This document shows positions 11,702 to 23,588 of a stretch of 64,000 nt of DNA, one piece after another. The position numbers were made by a program, and so were the translations under genes. The DNA lies in NCBI GenBank assembly GCA_022478985.1, contig JAKSZP010017335.1, forward strand, positions 58,481-122,480, read 5' to 3'. Position 1 is the stretch's first letter, and each line of letters begins with the position of its first letter. Origin of the DNA: Massospora cicadina. Taxonomy: Eukaryota > Entomophthoromycota > Entomophthoromycetes > Entomophthorales > Entomophthoraceae. A model generated the notes under the pieces. The model saw only the letters and a program-made list of their open reading frames with translations. It had not been told where the DNA came from and ran no database searches.

Positions 11702-12818
11702 TGTAAGTCCAGGGGAACGTCACCAGTGCATAGATTGGTAGCTCTTCCCATTTCCAAGCAAAAAGGGGTTGAATAGGGCGGCCATACCCCTTGTCATCCA
11801 GGGTGACCTTGCCCACGTGATAGATGAGCGCTGGGTAATGGCCTTCCTTCTTTGGACCCCTCCCCCAGTAACTTCGCTCACCTTGGCTGAACTCATTAGC
11901 CAGTTTAAGGAGATCTATGCTGATATTACTGAATAAAATTTATTGGTCCTAAACTGATGGAAATCAAGAAGGACAATCAGAATCTGCTTAGTCAAAAAAG
12001 GATGAAGATTGAATTATCATTTGGAATTGCTGACAGTTTCAATTTGCCTAGCAGTGCAACCTTTGAAATTACCCCCTCTCAAAATAATTGGAATGATCCC
12101 TGACATGCAGCTCCCATATGGAAAATTGGGAGTTGCAGCCAACGCAGCACTTTTGACCAAATGAACGGTCCAGTGTCCAAGCATGGGTGGGTTGGGCATC
12201 CTGAAACCATTCCCAACCAAGTGGGACCATCCCTACGTGGGGTGGCCCTGGGGGATTCCCATTGCTCTTTGGGCCAGATGCTGTCACATCAGCTGCCGGA
12301 AACACAGCCAAGCCTCAGTTCAGGTGTTTGAGGTCAAACCAACAGTGACTTTGCCTGCTGCTAAATCCTTCGGTGTCAGTTCCTATTGAGCTTATCTGCC
12401 CCCACTCCTAAATAATTCGCCAGTTAGGTCAAACTTGAGGGACCTGATCCCTTCTTGTTTCCACATCAATCAAACACTATTTAGTCTTTGCATCACACTG
12501 AGAAAATTGTTGGTCAATTTAAAACCTTTATCTTCCATTAAAAAACCCTTTCCTCAACTTTAGTTTTTTATGTTGAGAAATAAACCGCCCTTTCCACCAG
12601 CACTCCAACACCCCTCAGGGTTATTGACCACATTTGTATGGTATTTCATTATATGCCTGCTTAGATTATGGCTCATTAGCTAGTAGTGGCGAAACTTTTC
12701 TCTAGTTTCATATCCGTCACACCATCAGCACTGCCTTTGGCATTCTGGTTTGCCGTTTGTGTGCACCAGCACCTAGGCTGGCAGGCTGGTATAATTCTAA
12801 CTTGCTGTTTTACTGAAA
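11702..12818 (+). repeat. 5' LTR of element B
   Basis: About 1117 bp, aligned end to end with 16568-17686. Starts TGTAAGTCCAGG. Its right end is set by homology to the terminal TGCCTGCCA of the other LTR and is degenerate here (TTACTGAAA). Divergence from its partner is uneven: considerable over the first 700 bp, low over roughly the last 400 bp. ORFs inside it are short and not conserved as protein. Confidence 0.85.
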
Positions 12819-13139
12819 AAATTTATTGACTACTATTACTAACCATTTCCGCCTATTTTATAGATATTGGCGCAGCAATTTTCCCTCTTTTCAACTGACC
12901 CAGGTTTTGAAGAAATATTACTTAGGTCAGGTTGGCTGGTACCACTCAAAATGTCCGATCCACATCCCATAGTTGCCGCGGCTATTGTGCGCATGTCAGT
13001 ACGTTTTGACTATATGACTTGTATAGGGTTTACTCCCACTATGAGCCTAGTAGTTTCCCCAACTCTCCTATCATCTCTTCGGTATTGCTGGTTTCAACTA
13101 CAGCTACTAATAAAGAGAACCTCGCTTACTTCCTAATAC

Positions 13140-16100
13140 CCATAAATATTAGTGTCAGGTCCCATCACGTTCTCTTTTAGGCTTTGGTATTTACTGGAGC
13201 TGGACAATTTATGAGTGTGGAACTAGCCCAACAATTGGAGCTCAATCTGGATGTAGGTACTTTGGTGATGGTTGCTTCTTCAGCCTCCCAGACCTCATAT
13301 TTAGTTTGACGTCCAGTTTCATTATCAGTACACCAGTTCAGCTTTTGCAATTGGTTTTCAGCAATGTTAAACTTGTTTTTCCGGTTATCTTAGGGGTTGG
13401 ATGGTGGTGCTGGCAACATGTTAAGATTCATCTGGAGTCAAATATGTTGGCGTTCTCTAATGATCAAATGGAGGGAGAGTTTCCCTTATTTAATGCCCTC
13501 AAGAAAACACAAGGTCGCAGCTCCATTACTTCCCTCATTTCCCCTTCAGGCCTTCCGTCTGAATTTTCCCAAAGTATTAATGCATTATCAAAGTATCTTT
13601 GATTCCAAGAAGGTGGACAATCTTCCTATCACATGAAATTCAATTTAGGATTCCAAACAATGGTACAGTTGGTTAACATCAACTGCCCGTTGTACCCACA
13701 CATGGCAGAAGAGGAGGCTGCTCTTAACACCTGATTAGACGATATTCTCAAGAAAGGATGGTTGTTTAGAGACATTGCCAATTTCCTCCCCCATCAAATT
13801 CGTCAAGAAGGCTGATGGTTCTCTACATCCCTGTGTGGATTATGGTCACCTAAATAAAATTACAGTGAGCGATCCCTACCCTTTACCCCCTTGAGCAAAC
13901 CATCATTCAAGCAATCGCAAATTTTCACATGTTCTTCAAGCTTGATCTTGTTAATGCCATTTGACCAAATTAAGGTAATGGAGGGTCAAAAAAGGCTTAC
14001 TGCGATTCACACCAAACGGGGTATCTTTCAGTACTGCATAATGCCCTTTGGGCTGAAGAATGCGCCAGCTACCTTTCAAAGAATGATCAATAGTGTACTG
14101 GGCGACCTCCAGTTTACATGCACAGTTGCATATATTGACAACATCTTGGTTCATTCCTCAACTCTTAAACAACATGCTAAAGACCTAGAAGCGGTCATGG
14201 CTGCTTTGCACAAGGTGGGCTATTCTTCAAGACTTTAAAATGTGAGTTTTATAAGGATGAAGTTACTTTTCATGGGAACTTGGTCTTAAAAGATGGTTAT
14301 GTGATTCCGCCCAATAATTTAGATGCTATATGTGAGTGGCCAAAACTAACAACTCAGAAACAAACATGGAGTTTCTTTGGTTCCATTATTTTCCTAAAGA
14401 AATTTTCCCTAGATCTTTCCCAGTTTGGTGCTCCACTCCACCCCCTCACAGGTAAGAATGTACCTTTATGTTGGACCCCAAATTTCAGCAGGCGTTTGAG
14501 GTGATTAAGGAAGCATTCTTATTACCCCCTATTATAAAACACATGGACCCCTCCAAACCATACTATCGCTTATGATGCATCAGCAGTTGCTGTTGGGGAA
14601 ATTCTGCTCCAGGAGCATGATGGCTTAGAACATCCAGTTGCCTACTTTTCCCAGAAGTTCTCTTCAACTGAGCAATTGTGGGACATTTATAATAAGGAAA
14701 TGGAGGCCGTAACATGGGCAATGACTCGTTGGCGTTACCTGTTACAGGGTGCCCAACATGAGTTAACTGTGAGTACAGACCATCAAGATCTTTTATATTT
14801 CCGCAAACCACAAAAATTGGTACACAGGCAGGCCTGTACCTATTGGGATTTATGAATTATAATTTTAAATATGAATTCATAAAAGGTGCATTAATTGTGT
14901 TCCATGACTTTCTTAGTCACAACCCAGCCCATTGCCCCACAGATTCAAAGGAAGTGGACTTGGTTACAGCAATCACCACTACACAAATCATGTCTATTGT
15001 TCCACCTGTGGTCGCCTCAGCAGATTTGGCTCCAGATGCTCTGCTCATTTCACAGGTTTTGGCAGCTCAGTTGTCTTGCCCCAAAGGAGTGGAGTTACTC
15101 GATCAATCATACCCTCCAAATCCACAAACACTTCCTGTATTCTTCAGTGAGGGGTCTCATTTATTTTAGGTCATGGGTTTGGGTTCCTCCTTCCCTTAAA
15201 ACCGAGGTGTTTCATGCACATCACGACCCTCCCAAAATTAGCCATCTGGGCAACAAGAAATGCATCAAATTGATCAAGCGGACTTATAACTGGGCAGGTT
15301 TAACTAAAGAAATTCCAGCCTGGATTGCCAATTGCATTACCTGTACTCGAGCAAAGTTAGACCGCTCAGGAAGAAAGGCCTCCTACATCCCTTACAACAG
15401 GCAGAGAGTCCATGGACATCAGTGTCTGTGAATTTCATTGTTGAACCCCCTGTTCAAAGGGGTTTACAGCGGTGATGGTGGTGGTCAATTGTTTCAACAA
15501 ATTTTCCTTATTTATTCCCTGTGCTTCCACAATCACATCAGATGAAACCACTCACCTCTTCATACACCATGTGTTCTATATGTTTTGTCTTCTACAGGAG
15601 ATCATCATTGATCGTGGACCCCAATTTACAGCACAGTCTTAAATGTGCTTTTAAATATTTTAAAAATCACCCCCTGCTGATCCACTGTGTACCACCCCAG
15701 TCTGAAGGACATACTGAGTGAGTTAATCAAATATAGGAACAGTATTTGCGTTGTTGCATGTTGGCTGCACAAGATACCTGGGCCGATGACCTCCCTCTCA
15801 CCCAAAAGTTCCTACAATAATGGTACTCACGCTTCTACGGGGTTCTCTCCCTATGAAGCGACGTTGGGTTATAACCCCTCTTTCTTGGTCAGTCCCTGTC
15901 TATGTCCAGAGATCACTGCTGCCGCAGATCGCGTCAAGCATATTTTTCTTGCTCAGTCTTTAAGCGTGAGCATATAACAAAGGCTATCAACGATTATAAA
16001 TGGTTTGTGGATTATAAATGGCTTCCTGGCCATGTATTACGGTGGGCTTGCACGTTATATTTAATACTCGCCATCTGTGGATGCAGGTGCCTTCATGGAA

Positions 16101-16440
16101 GTTTGCAAGCATGCTACCAGGTCCCCATATGGTGGTAGAAGACTTGGGGAATGGTGCTTTCCAGTTAAAACTGCCAGCTCATTGGAAACAACACCCCATC
16201 TTCCACATGTCTCAGCTGTTCCCATTCATAGGAATTTTCCCCACCGAACCCAAATCAGTTGTGATGGATGCAGAGGAAGCTGAGGTGGAAAACATCTTAG
16301 CGTCCCGCAAATCCTGGAGGTCAGTTCAGTATCTCATTGTGTGAAAGGGGTATCTGACCTATGAAAAAAATTGGGTCAAGGCTCAGGATTGCACTAATTG
16401 CATGGAACTGGTCGAAGAATTTCATGAATCCCACCATGAT
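13140..16440 (+). pseudogene. PR-RT-RNase H-IN-chromodomain polyprotein of element B
   Basis: Domain order read across frameshifts. PR 13180-13290: VFTGAGQFMSVELAQQLEL, where the catalytic Asp of DTGA is Phe. RT 13560-14500: [10 protein letters not shown] near 13835, MPFGLKNAPATFQRMIN near 14040, and YIDNILVHS near 14130 in place of YxDD. RNase H 14550-14880: AYDASAVAVG and STDHQDLLYF. IN: CITC of the zinc module near 15335, IIIDRGPQFTAQ with the second catalytic Asp at 15610, QSEGHTE with the catalytic Glu at 15716, HASTGFSPYEATLGYNP, then LPAHWKQHPIFHMSQL. Chromodomain 16270-16430: EVENILASRK, QYLIV, then KGY. The chromodomain is known to direct integration to modified histones. The frame is broken several times and inactive. 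Confidence 0.85.
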
Positions 16441-16550
16441 GATCCCCATCCCCCCCAAAAAAAGTTGTAATGGTAATGTCAATCAAACTGCCCAAGTCTC
16501 AAAGAAATGTGGCCTTCATGAAGTTTCCCGGTGATGGTTCTATCCATTTG

Positions 16551-16567
16551 GAAAAAAGAAAGGGTAA
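16551..16567 (+). other. Polypurine tract of element B
   Basis: A GGAAAAAAGAAAGGG run lies directly before the 3' LTR, separated by TAA. This is the expected position for plus-strand DNA priming during reverse transcription. Confidence 0.7.
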
Positions 16568-17686
16568 TGTAAGATCAGGGGAACGTCCCCAGTGCATAGA
16601 TCATTCACTCTTCCCGTTTCCAAAAAAAGGCGCTGAATAGGGCGGCCCTACCCCTCGTCACCTAGGGTGAACTCGCCCACATGGTAGATGAGTGTTGGCT
16701 TAATGGCCCTTCCTCTTTGGACCCCTCCCCTGGTACCTTCGCTCACCTCAGCCAAACTCATTAGCCAGATTAAGGAATATGTGCTGAGATCACCGAATTA
16801 AAATTGATTGGTATAAAACAGATGGAAGTCAAGCCGGACAATCAGAACTTTGCATAGTCAAAAAAGGATGAAGATTGAAATATCAGCTGGAATTGCTGAC
16901 AGTTTCAATTCAACAGCACTGCAATTGTCAAAATTAGCCCCCTCTTGAAATCGTCAGGGCTGATCCCCAACGTGCAGCTCCCATCCAGCAAATCAGGAGT
17001 TGCAGCCAATACAGTGCTTTTGACCAAAAAAACAGTCCAGCGACTGAGCATGGGTGAGTTGGGCATCCTGAACCCGTTCCCAACTAAGTGGGACCTACTT
17101 TATGTGGGGTGTCCCTGGGGGATTCCCATTGCTCATCGGGCCAGATACTATCATGCCAACTTCTGGAAATGGAGTTGAGCCTCAGTTCAAGCGTTCAAGG
17201 TCGAACCAACAGCGACTTGGCCTGCTGCTGAATCCTTTGATGTCAGTTCCCGTTTGAGCTTATATGCCCCCATCCCCAAATAATTCGCCAGTTAAGTCAA
17301 ACTTGAGGGACCTGATCCCTTCTTGTTTCCACACCAATCAAGCACTATTTAATCTTTGCATCACACTGAGAAAATTGTTGGTCAATTTTCTTCCTTTATC
17401 TTCCATTAAAAAACCCTTTCCTCAACTTTAGTTTTTTATGTTGAGAAATAAACCGCCCTTTCCACCAGCACTCCAACACCCCTCATGGTTATTGGCCACA
17501 TTTGTATGGTATCTTATTATGTGCCTGCTTAGATTATGGCTCATTAGCTAGTAGTGGCGAAACTTTTCTCTAGTTTCATATCCGTAACACCATCAGCACT
17601 GCCTTTGGCATTCTGGTTTGCCGTTTAGGTACTCCAGAACCTAGGCTGTCAGGATGATCTAATTCTAACTTGCTGTTTGCCTGCCA
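16568..17686 (+). repeat. 3' LTR of element B
   Basis: 1119 bp from TGTAAGATCAGG to TGCCTGCCA, followed at once by the target duplication GATAC. It retains canonical TG...CA ends, which defines the LTR boundaries for the family. Confidence 0.88.
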
Positions 17687-17691
17687 GATAC

Positions 17692-19360
17692 CACATATTA
17701 GGGGCACTTAGTATAGTGGTTGTATCTGTTTGACTATGAATAATAAATTTGGCAGAATTGGACTAAATGATACCTACTTGGCACAGGACACCCACCCTAC
17801 CAGGATTATTGATCTAATTAAGAAGGAGAACACCTTGTGATGCCACAAAAAGAATAAAACTAAGCACTGAGAACGCCACTAAGTAACCTCACAGAAAAAA
17901 TAACTGAAGCGGTCTGCAGAATCAGTCACTGACTTTTGATTACTAGAACTCGTACTAAAGAGCATTACAAAGGTCAAAGTAATGATACTAAGGGTTTTGC
18001 TGTACTGGATACTGAAGCACATGTCAATATCTATCCTTCAAATTAATGAAAGTACTTAAATTTAATCACTACATATACTACAATGTCAAGTTCTGTATCG
18101 CTGATCTTGATATCACATGTGCCATGAGAGCATACTCCGCGTTGCAGTTACATTTTTGGGTGCATGGCTCTGATGGCTCCAGCAGTGGCTCTGAAAAGCG
18201 ACCAAAATGATTTCTAAAAAAGCACTTACTTTCTACTATACTGAAGGTTAAGATTGAACTCACTACTAGTACTGTGTAAAACTTAGCTACCAACTTCCGC
18301 TGATATTTAAAAATCAAAATTCCAGATTATGCAAGCAGAGGTTATGCTTGGTGGAATCCAATCGATCAATATACACAAACAACTAATCACTTATGAAAAA
18401 GGGATTTGAACAACTTTCTGCTATTGTTGCATAGAAGAAGGCCTACCACTGATCACAAGTGAGGCCATGGAAGCATACCTGGAAACCTATGGAATATGTT
18501 AATCTCAAACAGTGTAAATAGCCCCAAACTCAATTATAAATTTTCTATAGTTACAATGGGATAGAGAAAGAAGCAAAAAATATCTCCGTTTTTTTGGATA
18601 CCAAAAAATATAAAATACTGTCATATTGAAGAGCATAACACTTAGCCCATCCATGTAGAGAAAGAAAAAACTTTGCTTGAGCTAGATTGAAAAGAAGCAA
18701 TACTATAAAAACAGTAGAAGCTGTTGGATAATTTGAACTAGGAAAAAAGGAAGTGTCCAATAAGGAACAGAAGGAATTGGACGAGAAATAATAAGAGTGC
18801 AAGGACATCTGCAGCACAAGTTAAACGATTATAGGTTGTTCAAAGGCTAAATCCGCAGTATGGAGACTGGATCTACCATCCCTTTCAAGTTTAAACTTTA
18901 ATTTTGTTCAAATGTTAAAGAAAAAGTTATTGTCAAAAAGATAAATCAGCTAACTGAGTTTAGCTTAATCAGATCCTCAAAAAGCCTTTGGGCTTCGCCG
19001 CTGATGATAGTGCAAAAGAATGATGGAACCCACCACTTGATTATGAATTACTGCCAATTGAACAAGGTTAGCAAGAAAGTAATACCCACTCTTTCAAATA
19101 GATAAAGCAATGAAGTGCTCTAGAGGATCAAAGTACTTCTCCACAAAAAGACCTGGCCATTTGTTTTTTTAAAGATGTACTCACTCCTTAAGACCAAGAA
19201 AATCCGCTCTAATCAGCAGTCAGGGATCTTATGAACCTATGAGAATGCTGAAGAGGATGTGAAATGCTTTTCCCACCTTCCAAAGAGCAATGGACTGAAT
19301 CTTTATCAATCAAAAACTATTAAGTGCGCTTATCTAAGTGGTAAACATAACAGTATTCAT
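17692..19360 (+). pseudogene. PR and N-terminal RT of element A
   Basis: Continuation of element A to the right of B. A protease active site reads FAVLDTEAHVNIYP at about 17996-18039, where the Gly of DTG is Glu. RT follows at about 18930-19360: LTEFSLIRSS, WASPLMIVQKNDG, then MNYCQLNKV for the DYRxLNKV motif. The frame runs through VNITVFI to the target site of element C and resumes on the other side at 24319, where HLQEVFTKQG follows. Stops are present. The interval 18050-18890 holds no domain that I can name; it lies where the PR-RT linker is expected. Confidence 0.65.
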
Positions 19361-20311
19361 TGTGGGATCCGCCAATGGATGCCACAAATATTTTGTTTAA
19401 AGTGAGAATTTTACTTCCTTAAATAAAAGTAATAAATAATGCTTTGTTAAAGTTTTTTATGCTTTTTATTGTTTAGGCAGGGCAAAATCAAAAGAAGGTC
19501 CTTTCTTTGATACTAGTATTTCCTATTTAAACTAGTCTGAATTTTGAGACCATGGGTATTTGAGGCAAAAATATATAAAGCTGAGTCATCTAAATTAAGA
19601 AATATAGGCTTTTGGCCTATCAGATCAAAGATAAATTTTTTGAGGCAAAACTGACCCATGTGGTAACGATTTGATGAATTGTATCCAATCACCAGTGAGT
19701 AGAATCTTTTCACCTCAGCGGTGGTCAGACTCATGTGGTAATGATTGGTTAATTTGCACCCTATCATCATCGAGTAAAATCTTCTCACCTTGACAGTGGT
19801 CAGATATACGCGGTAATGATTGGTTAATTTTCACCCTATCATCAAGTAAAATCTTCTCACCTTGACGGTGGTCAGACTCACATGGTAATGATTGGTTAAT
19901 TTGCACCCTATCATCATCGAGTAAAATCTTCTCACCTTGGAGGCAGTTATACTTGTGTGGTAATGATTGGTTAAATTTTCACCCTATCATCATCAAGTAA
20001 TATCTTCTCACCTTGGAGGTGATCAAACCCGATTGGTAACAAACACCCCAAATTAGGCTGAGAAGTTGGAGTAATCCTATTATTAGTTATTACCTTTTTA
20101 AGCCATTTTTTGTTATAAACCATATTTTTCCAATAGTTAGGATTCCACTGAGAATCCGCCATGGTCTTTTCGCCATTGATACTCATATCATTGATAATCA
20201 CAATATTATTTGATGATCAGGTATGAGATGGGCCAATCATGGTAGCAGATTTTGGGAGCACTAATACCTCCAACATTCTTTTTCTTAAGTTGAGAAGGAG
20301 AATGTCTGATA
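19361..20311 (-). repeat. 3' LTR of element C (951 bp, expanded)
   Basis: Starts TGTGGGATCCGCC on the plus strand and ends CTGATA. It matches 23589-24313 throughout but is about 226 bp longer because an internal unit of about 75 bp is present five times here and twice there. In the first 145 bp I count eight differences between the two LTRs, all transitions. Confidence 0.88.
19655..20035 (-). repeat. Five tandem units of about 75 bp inside the LTR
   Basis: Each unit reads on the plus strand GTGGTAATGATTGGTTAAT, then an ACCCTATCATCATC-like block, then AATCTTCTCACCTTGA and a GTGGTCAGACTC-like end. Starts are near 19656, 19733, 19809, 19881 and 19955. Units are contiguous with no spacers. The other LTR of the element has two units, the first and the last type, so the three middle units were gained here or lost there. 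Confidence 0.8.
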
Positions 20312-20322
20312 TTGCCCCCCTC
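20312..20322 (-). other. Polypurine tract of element C
   Basis: On the minus strand GAGGGGGGCAA abuts the 3' LTR, the expected place for plus-strand priming. Its presence shows that the deletion in C spared the sequences needed in cis for reverse transcription. Confidence 0.6.
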
Positions 20323-20374
20323 AAGAATGTTGGGAGGGGTGTAGGATCATAGAAAACGGCTATGTACCTGGTTT

Positions 20375-20645
20375 ATAGAGCTCCTGTGGCTAATGATTTG
20401 ATGGAGTATTCATTGTTTCTTTTGTAGCTGATGGAGAAAGGTCTCTCCCAAATTGAACCAAGCTTACTGCTTCTTGGGGTGATGCAGTTATGGTAGTATA
20501 ACACCTTATCAGCCACTTGAAATGTAGGAAGGGGGGTGTGGAGCTCATTGGCAGCCTGCCCTTCTTTAGTCACTGTTTTTGCGAGGTTAATATACATGCA
20601 AGAGTATTCCTTCTTGCTGGGTTCTGTATTGGCTAGAACTAAGGG
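20375..20645 (-). pseudogene. Integrase C-terminal remnant of element C
   Basis: Minus-strand frame with PTFQVADKVLYYHN, then SKLGSIWERPFSI and NEYSIKSL. This matches the end of gypsy integrases (F-x-GDxVLxY, KL-x3-WxGPFxI, YxIxxL), the GPY/F module. It continues in the same frame directly from the end of PR, with nothing of RT, RNase H or the IN catalytic core between, which marks an internal deletion near 20640. No chromodomain follows. Confidence 0.7.
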
Positions 20646-23534
20646 GACCTTATAATTGAGCAACAACAAGAACCCTTGCTTCATATTGATAATGCCGTCA
20701 TATTCAATCATAAACTGAGTACCTATAAGCATATATAAGCGTTATTATCCAAAGCCACTGTGGGGGCCAATAGAATAAGCTTTCCAATATGAATGGGAAG
20801 GGATGAGTAAGCACCCAGTGCACGGGTGTTGTTAGGACCAGCGGTTCCAAAGTCTTGGTTGTACTCCAAGTCAGGTGCAAGTTGGATCTTTTTCATCAAC
20901 TTAGAGGAGATTGCATTCTCTGGGGAGCCTGTATCTAAGATAGCCATCAACCAAACTTTTTGGATAACCACTTCGACCTTCGTAAGTATCCCCCCAAAAA
21001 TGGGCAATAGCAAAAAGATCTCCTTAAGATGGAAATTGGAGTTTAATTTGCATGCGGTATTGGGGTAATTTTCCTGGATGGACTTCATGGTATGGCCATT
21101 CTGGATAGGGCGAATAAGGTGAGACATCACCTCATCTGCATCGCTGGCAGTATTGATAATGACTGGCTCCCCTAGAATTTGGCAGAGATATGTTTCTTCA
21201 GGTATGGTGGCTTCATCTACTCCTCCAGCATTCAAGCGATTAAGGACTTCCACTTCAGCAGGTACTCCTACAATGTAATAGCTGACCTCATACGTACCCC
21301 CCTCAGAATCATCCCCTGGGGTATTAGTAATGCGAGGTACTGGAATAAGTTGTTTAAGTGATTCAGGCACATGATTTTTGTCAGCAATTGGTGTGCCTTT
21401 CCCTATGCTGACATTTCTTTTCCCTGCTCCTGTTCCTTGGCGTCGGCTTTCTTTTTCAGCACACAGCCTCCTTGTGTCCAAACTTGTTGCAGTATTCACA
21501 CCGAGGGCGTTCAGGAAGTTTTGCTTTGGGGTTTTGCTCTTCAGGGCCCATTATTGGAAGGGGCTCCTTCTTGTCTTCAATAGCTAAGGCCTGAGGCTTA
21601 GGTTTTGAAATCTCAATGGTTAAAACGCGAGGACGAGATACTGCTCCATGTGAAACTTTGGGCTTATGGAAATCAGCGACATCTATTAACGCCTCCTTGA
21701 TGTCTTGAATGGTATGGAAATATCGTTTAACTGAGGTGATGTACATTGCTAACGATGGGTAAGTAGCCACTCCAGTCAAAAAGGCGGCTACAGCATCATC
21801 CAAAGTCAACATCTTCAAAGTTAACAACATTTGTGCTTCCATATAAAATCGTTCCACAAAAGCGACCACTAACTCTCCTTTTCGGATACTCATATGCATA
21901 AAAGCTTGCTTTTTCATACTTAAAGCCTGTTTTGAACTGAACGTGTTTATGAGAGCCTCTTTAACTTCAGACTAGGTGCTAAGAGCATCCATATGTGGGA
22001 CCATCACCTCCTGTGCCATGCGGCCCAAACAGGAAAGGATATGTTTGGTCTTCTGACGATCAGTTGCCCCTTCCATAGCTGCTTCATAAACATATAAAAA
22101 CAAAGCAATGCTACCCTCGCCGGGGATAAACTTGTCTTTGAACGTTGGTTTAAATGAATTATAGTCATTCCCAGTAAGGGTATAAATAGCTGGAGCTTCT
22201 GCTTCCGATGTTTCAGAGCAGATACTTAACTGATCAAAGTCCACAAAAGGCGATCAAACTGGTCATGCATGGCTTCAAGCTGGGTTTCCATTTTAGAAAG
22301 GGACTTCTAGGGGCCCAGATTCACATAGTCTCAGTAGAGCTTCAATCCCTGATTTATGAGTTCCAAGATCTTCCACTCAGCTCTCCATTGCATTGACTTG
22401 AAAATGGAGTTGTGACACCAACGAGCTTAGGTTTAATTGAGTAGTTCCACGGCTTTCACGCGGTTCTTCAGCTCTTCTTTCATTTTTTACACCCTTCATC
22501 GTCACAAGAGTGGGAGCTGGGGCCTTGTACCCCCTCCTTAATCTGTTCATACTTCCGCTTAACCTGCGTTAGTCAACTATATACTTCCTTCAACAGCACA
22601 GGGCTTTCCAGCGAAGCTTTTATCACTTTTGCTTCTATTTCACATTCAGTCAGGCGACATGTCAAATATTTGGTATTTTCAAACGAAGCTTGAGAGCTAG
22701 CTCCTTTTCTAGCTGAACAACCTTGGCCGCGAGGGTGGTGGTGGCGCTAGATGGTTCAAGCAACAGATGACGTACAAGCTCTTCAACATGAAAAAAGGCC
22801 TGAATTAACTGTCGCTCCACCACAGCCACACGCTGTTCATATTTCTCTTAAAGGATGGAGTCGGGGGCTGAAAGGTCACGATGCATTTGCTCATTTTGCT
22901 TTTCAAGTTCCTTAGCAAACTCCTCCAACAACGAGTGGGTGCTAGTGGAGGAATTGTTCAGTTCATCCTGGAATATCTTCATGGCCTCCTCGACATACTT
23001 TACAATCCAAGTGTCCATAGCCGTAAGTTGGTCATGCAGCTATATGATGAAATTGTGATTAGCTTCCACACCAGATCTAACTGCTCCAAGATGTTTGGAG
23101 GTCAGTTGATACAACTTATCATAGGCTAAATTCAGAGCTGCGTGGGTATCTAGGTGTCAATGAAGCTCTTCATGATGACCGGCTAAGAGATGCATCATAT
23201 GGACCAAGGCAGGGTGAGCAAACTTGTGTACATAGGTGGTCAAATTTGTAAGCTGGCCATGGGTCTCTGGGAGGACACTAGTCTAATAGAGAAACAAGTG
23301 GCGTTCCTCTACCAATGACGCTCATTCGTGAGATGCAATGTCACTAGGGTTAAGGATACCATGAGTAAGGTCTCTCACAGCTTCAGTAGCTGGCCAAGTG
23401 ATGCAACAAGACTCAGGTATCAATATGCGTTCAAATTATTCTTCTTCTCCAAATATGAAAGCGGTAGGGCTATCCATTCGATCATCATCTTCAGTCCCTT
23501 CCCAATTTTGCACCCAACAGGTGACACTCTTCAT
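20646..23534 (-). pseudogene. Gag-PR of element C
   Basis: Best-preserved coding region in the window, still broken by stops. It starts at an ATG (23534) about 50 nt after the primer site. The N-terminal half is acidic then coiled-coil-like (VEEAMKIFQDELNNSS near 22990, LLEEFAKELEKQNEQM near 22920). The capsid-like part is near 22244-21460 (AFMHMSIRKGELVVAFVERF). A CCHC knuckle reads CEYCNKFGHKEAVC at 21500-21456 with the Gag stop TGA right after it. PR is in the +1 frame (21499-20723): AILDTGSPENAISSKLM with intact DTG near 20945, then VALDNNAY. One stop in Gag lies at TAG in ST-stop-SEVKEAL near 21975, consistent with a C-to-T change. Closest relative here is element L. Confidence 0.8.
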
Positions 23535-23567
23535 TTCTTTTATACTTATCAAAGTATTCAGGGTGGT

Positions 23568-23585
23568 CCCATGTAGTGAGCACCA
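23568..23585 (-). other. Primer-binding-site-like sequence of element C
   Basis: Three bases inside the 5' LTR the minus strand reads TGGTGCTCACTACATGGG. It begins with TGG, as expected for pairing with a tRNA CCA end. I did not assign a tRNA. Confidence 0.55.
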
Positions 23586-23588
23586 GTT

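Larger units (their letters stand above)
11702..17686 (+). mobile_element. Element B: chromovirus with both LTRs and a 5-bp TSD
   Basis: Complete Ty3/gypsy insertion of 5985 bp. Two LTRs of about 1.12 kb (11702-12818 and 16568-17686) start TGTAAG, and the right one ends TGCCA. The direct repeat GATAC lies immediately outside both ends (11697-11701 and 17687-17691). The internal part carries PR, RT, RNase H, IN and a chromodomain in one direction, and a polypurine tract precedes the right LTR. Only about 330 bp separate the left LTR from PR, so most of gag is missing. B interrupts element A between Gag and PR. It is more GC-rich than A, consistent with a younger age. Confidence 0.9.

Noticed and set aside
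12017..12389. Short ORFs on both strands inside the B 5' LTR
   Set aside because: They are not kept open in the matching 3' LTR and no protein motif is present.
19655..20035. Regular repeats that could suggest a CRISPR array
   Set aside because: Units of about 75 bp are contiguous with no unique spacers, lie inside an LTR and recur twice in the partner LTR; the context is eukaryotic retrotransposon.
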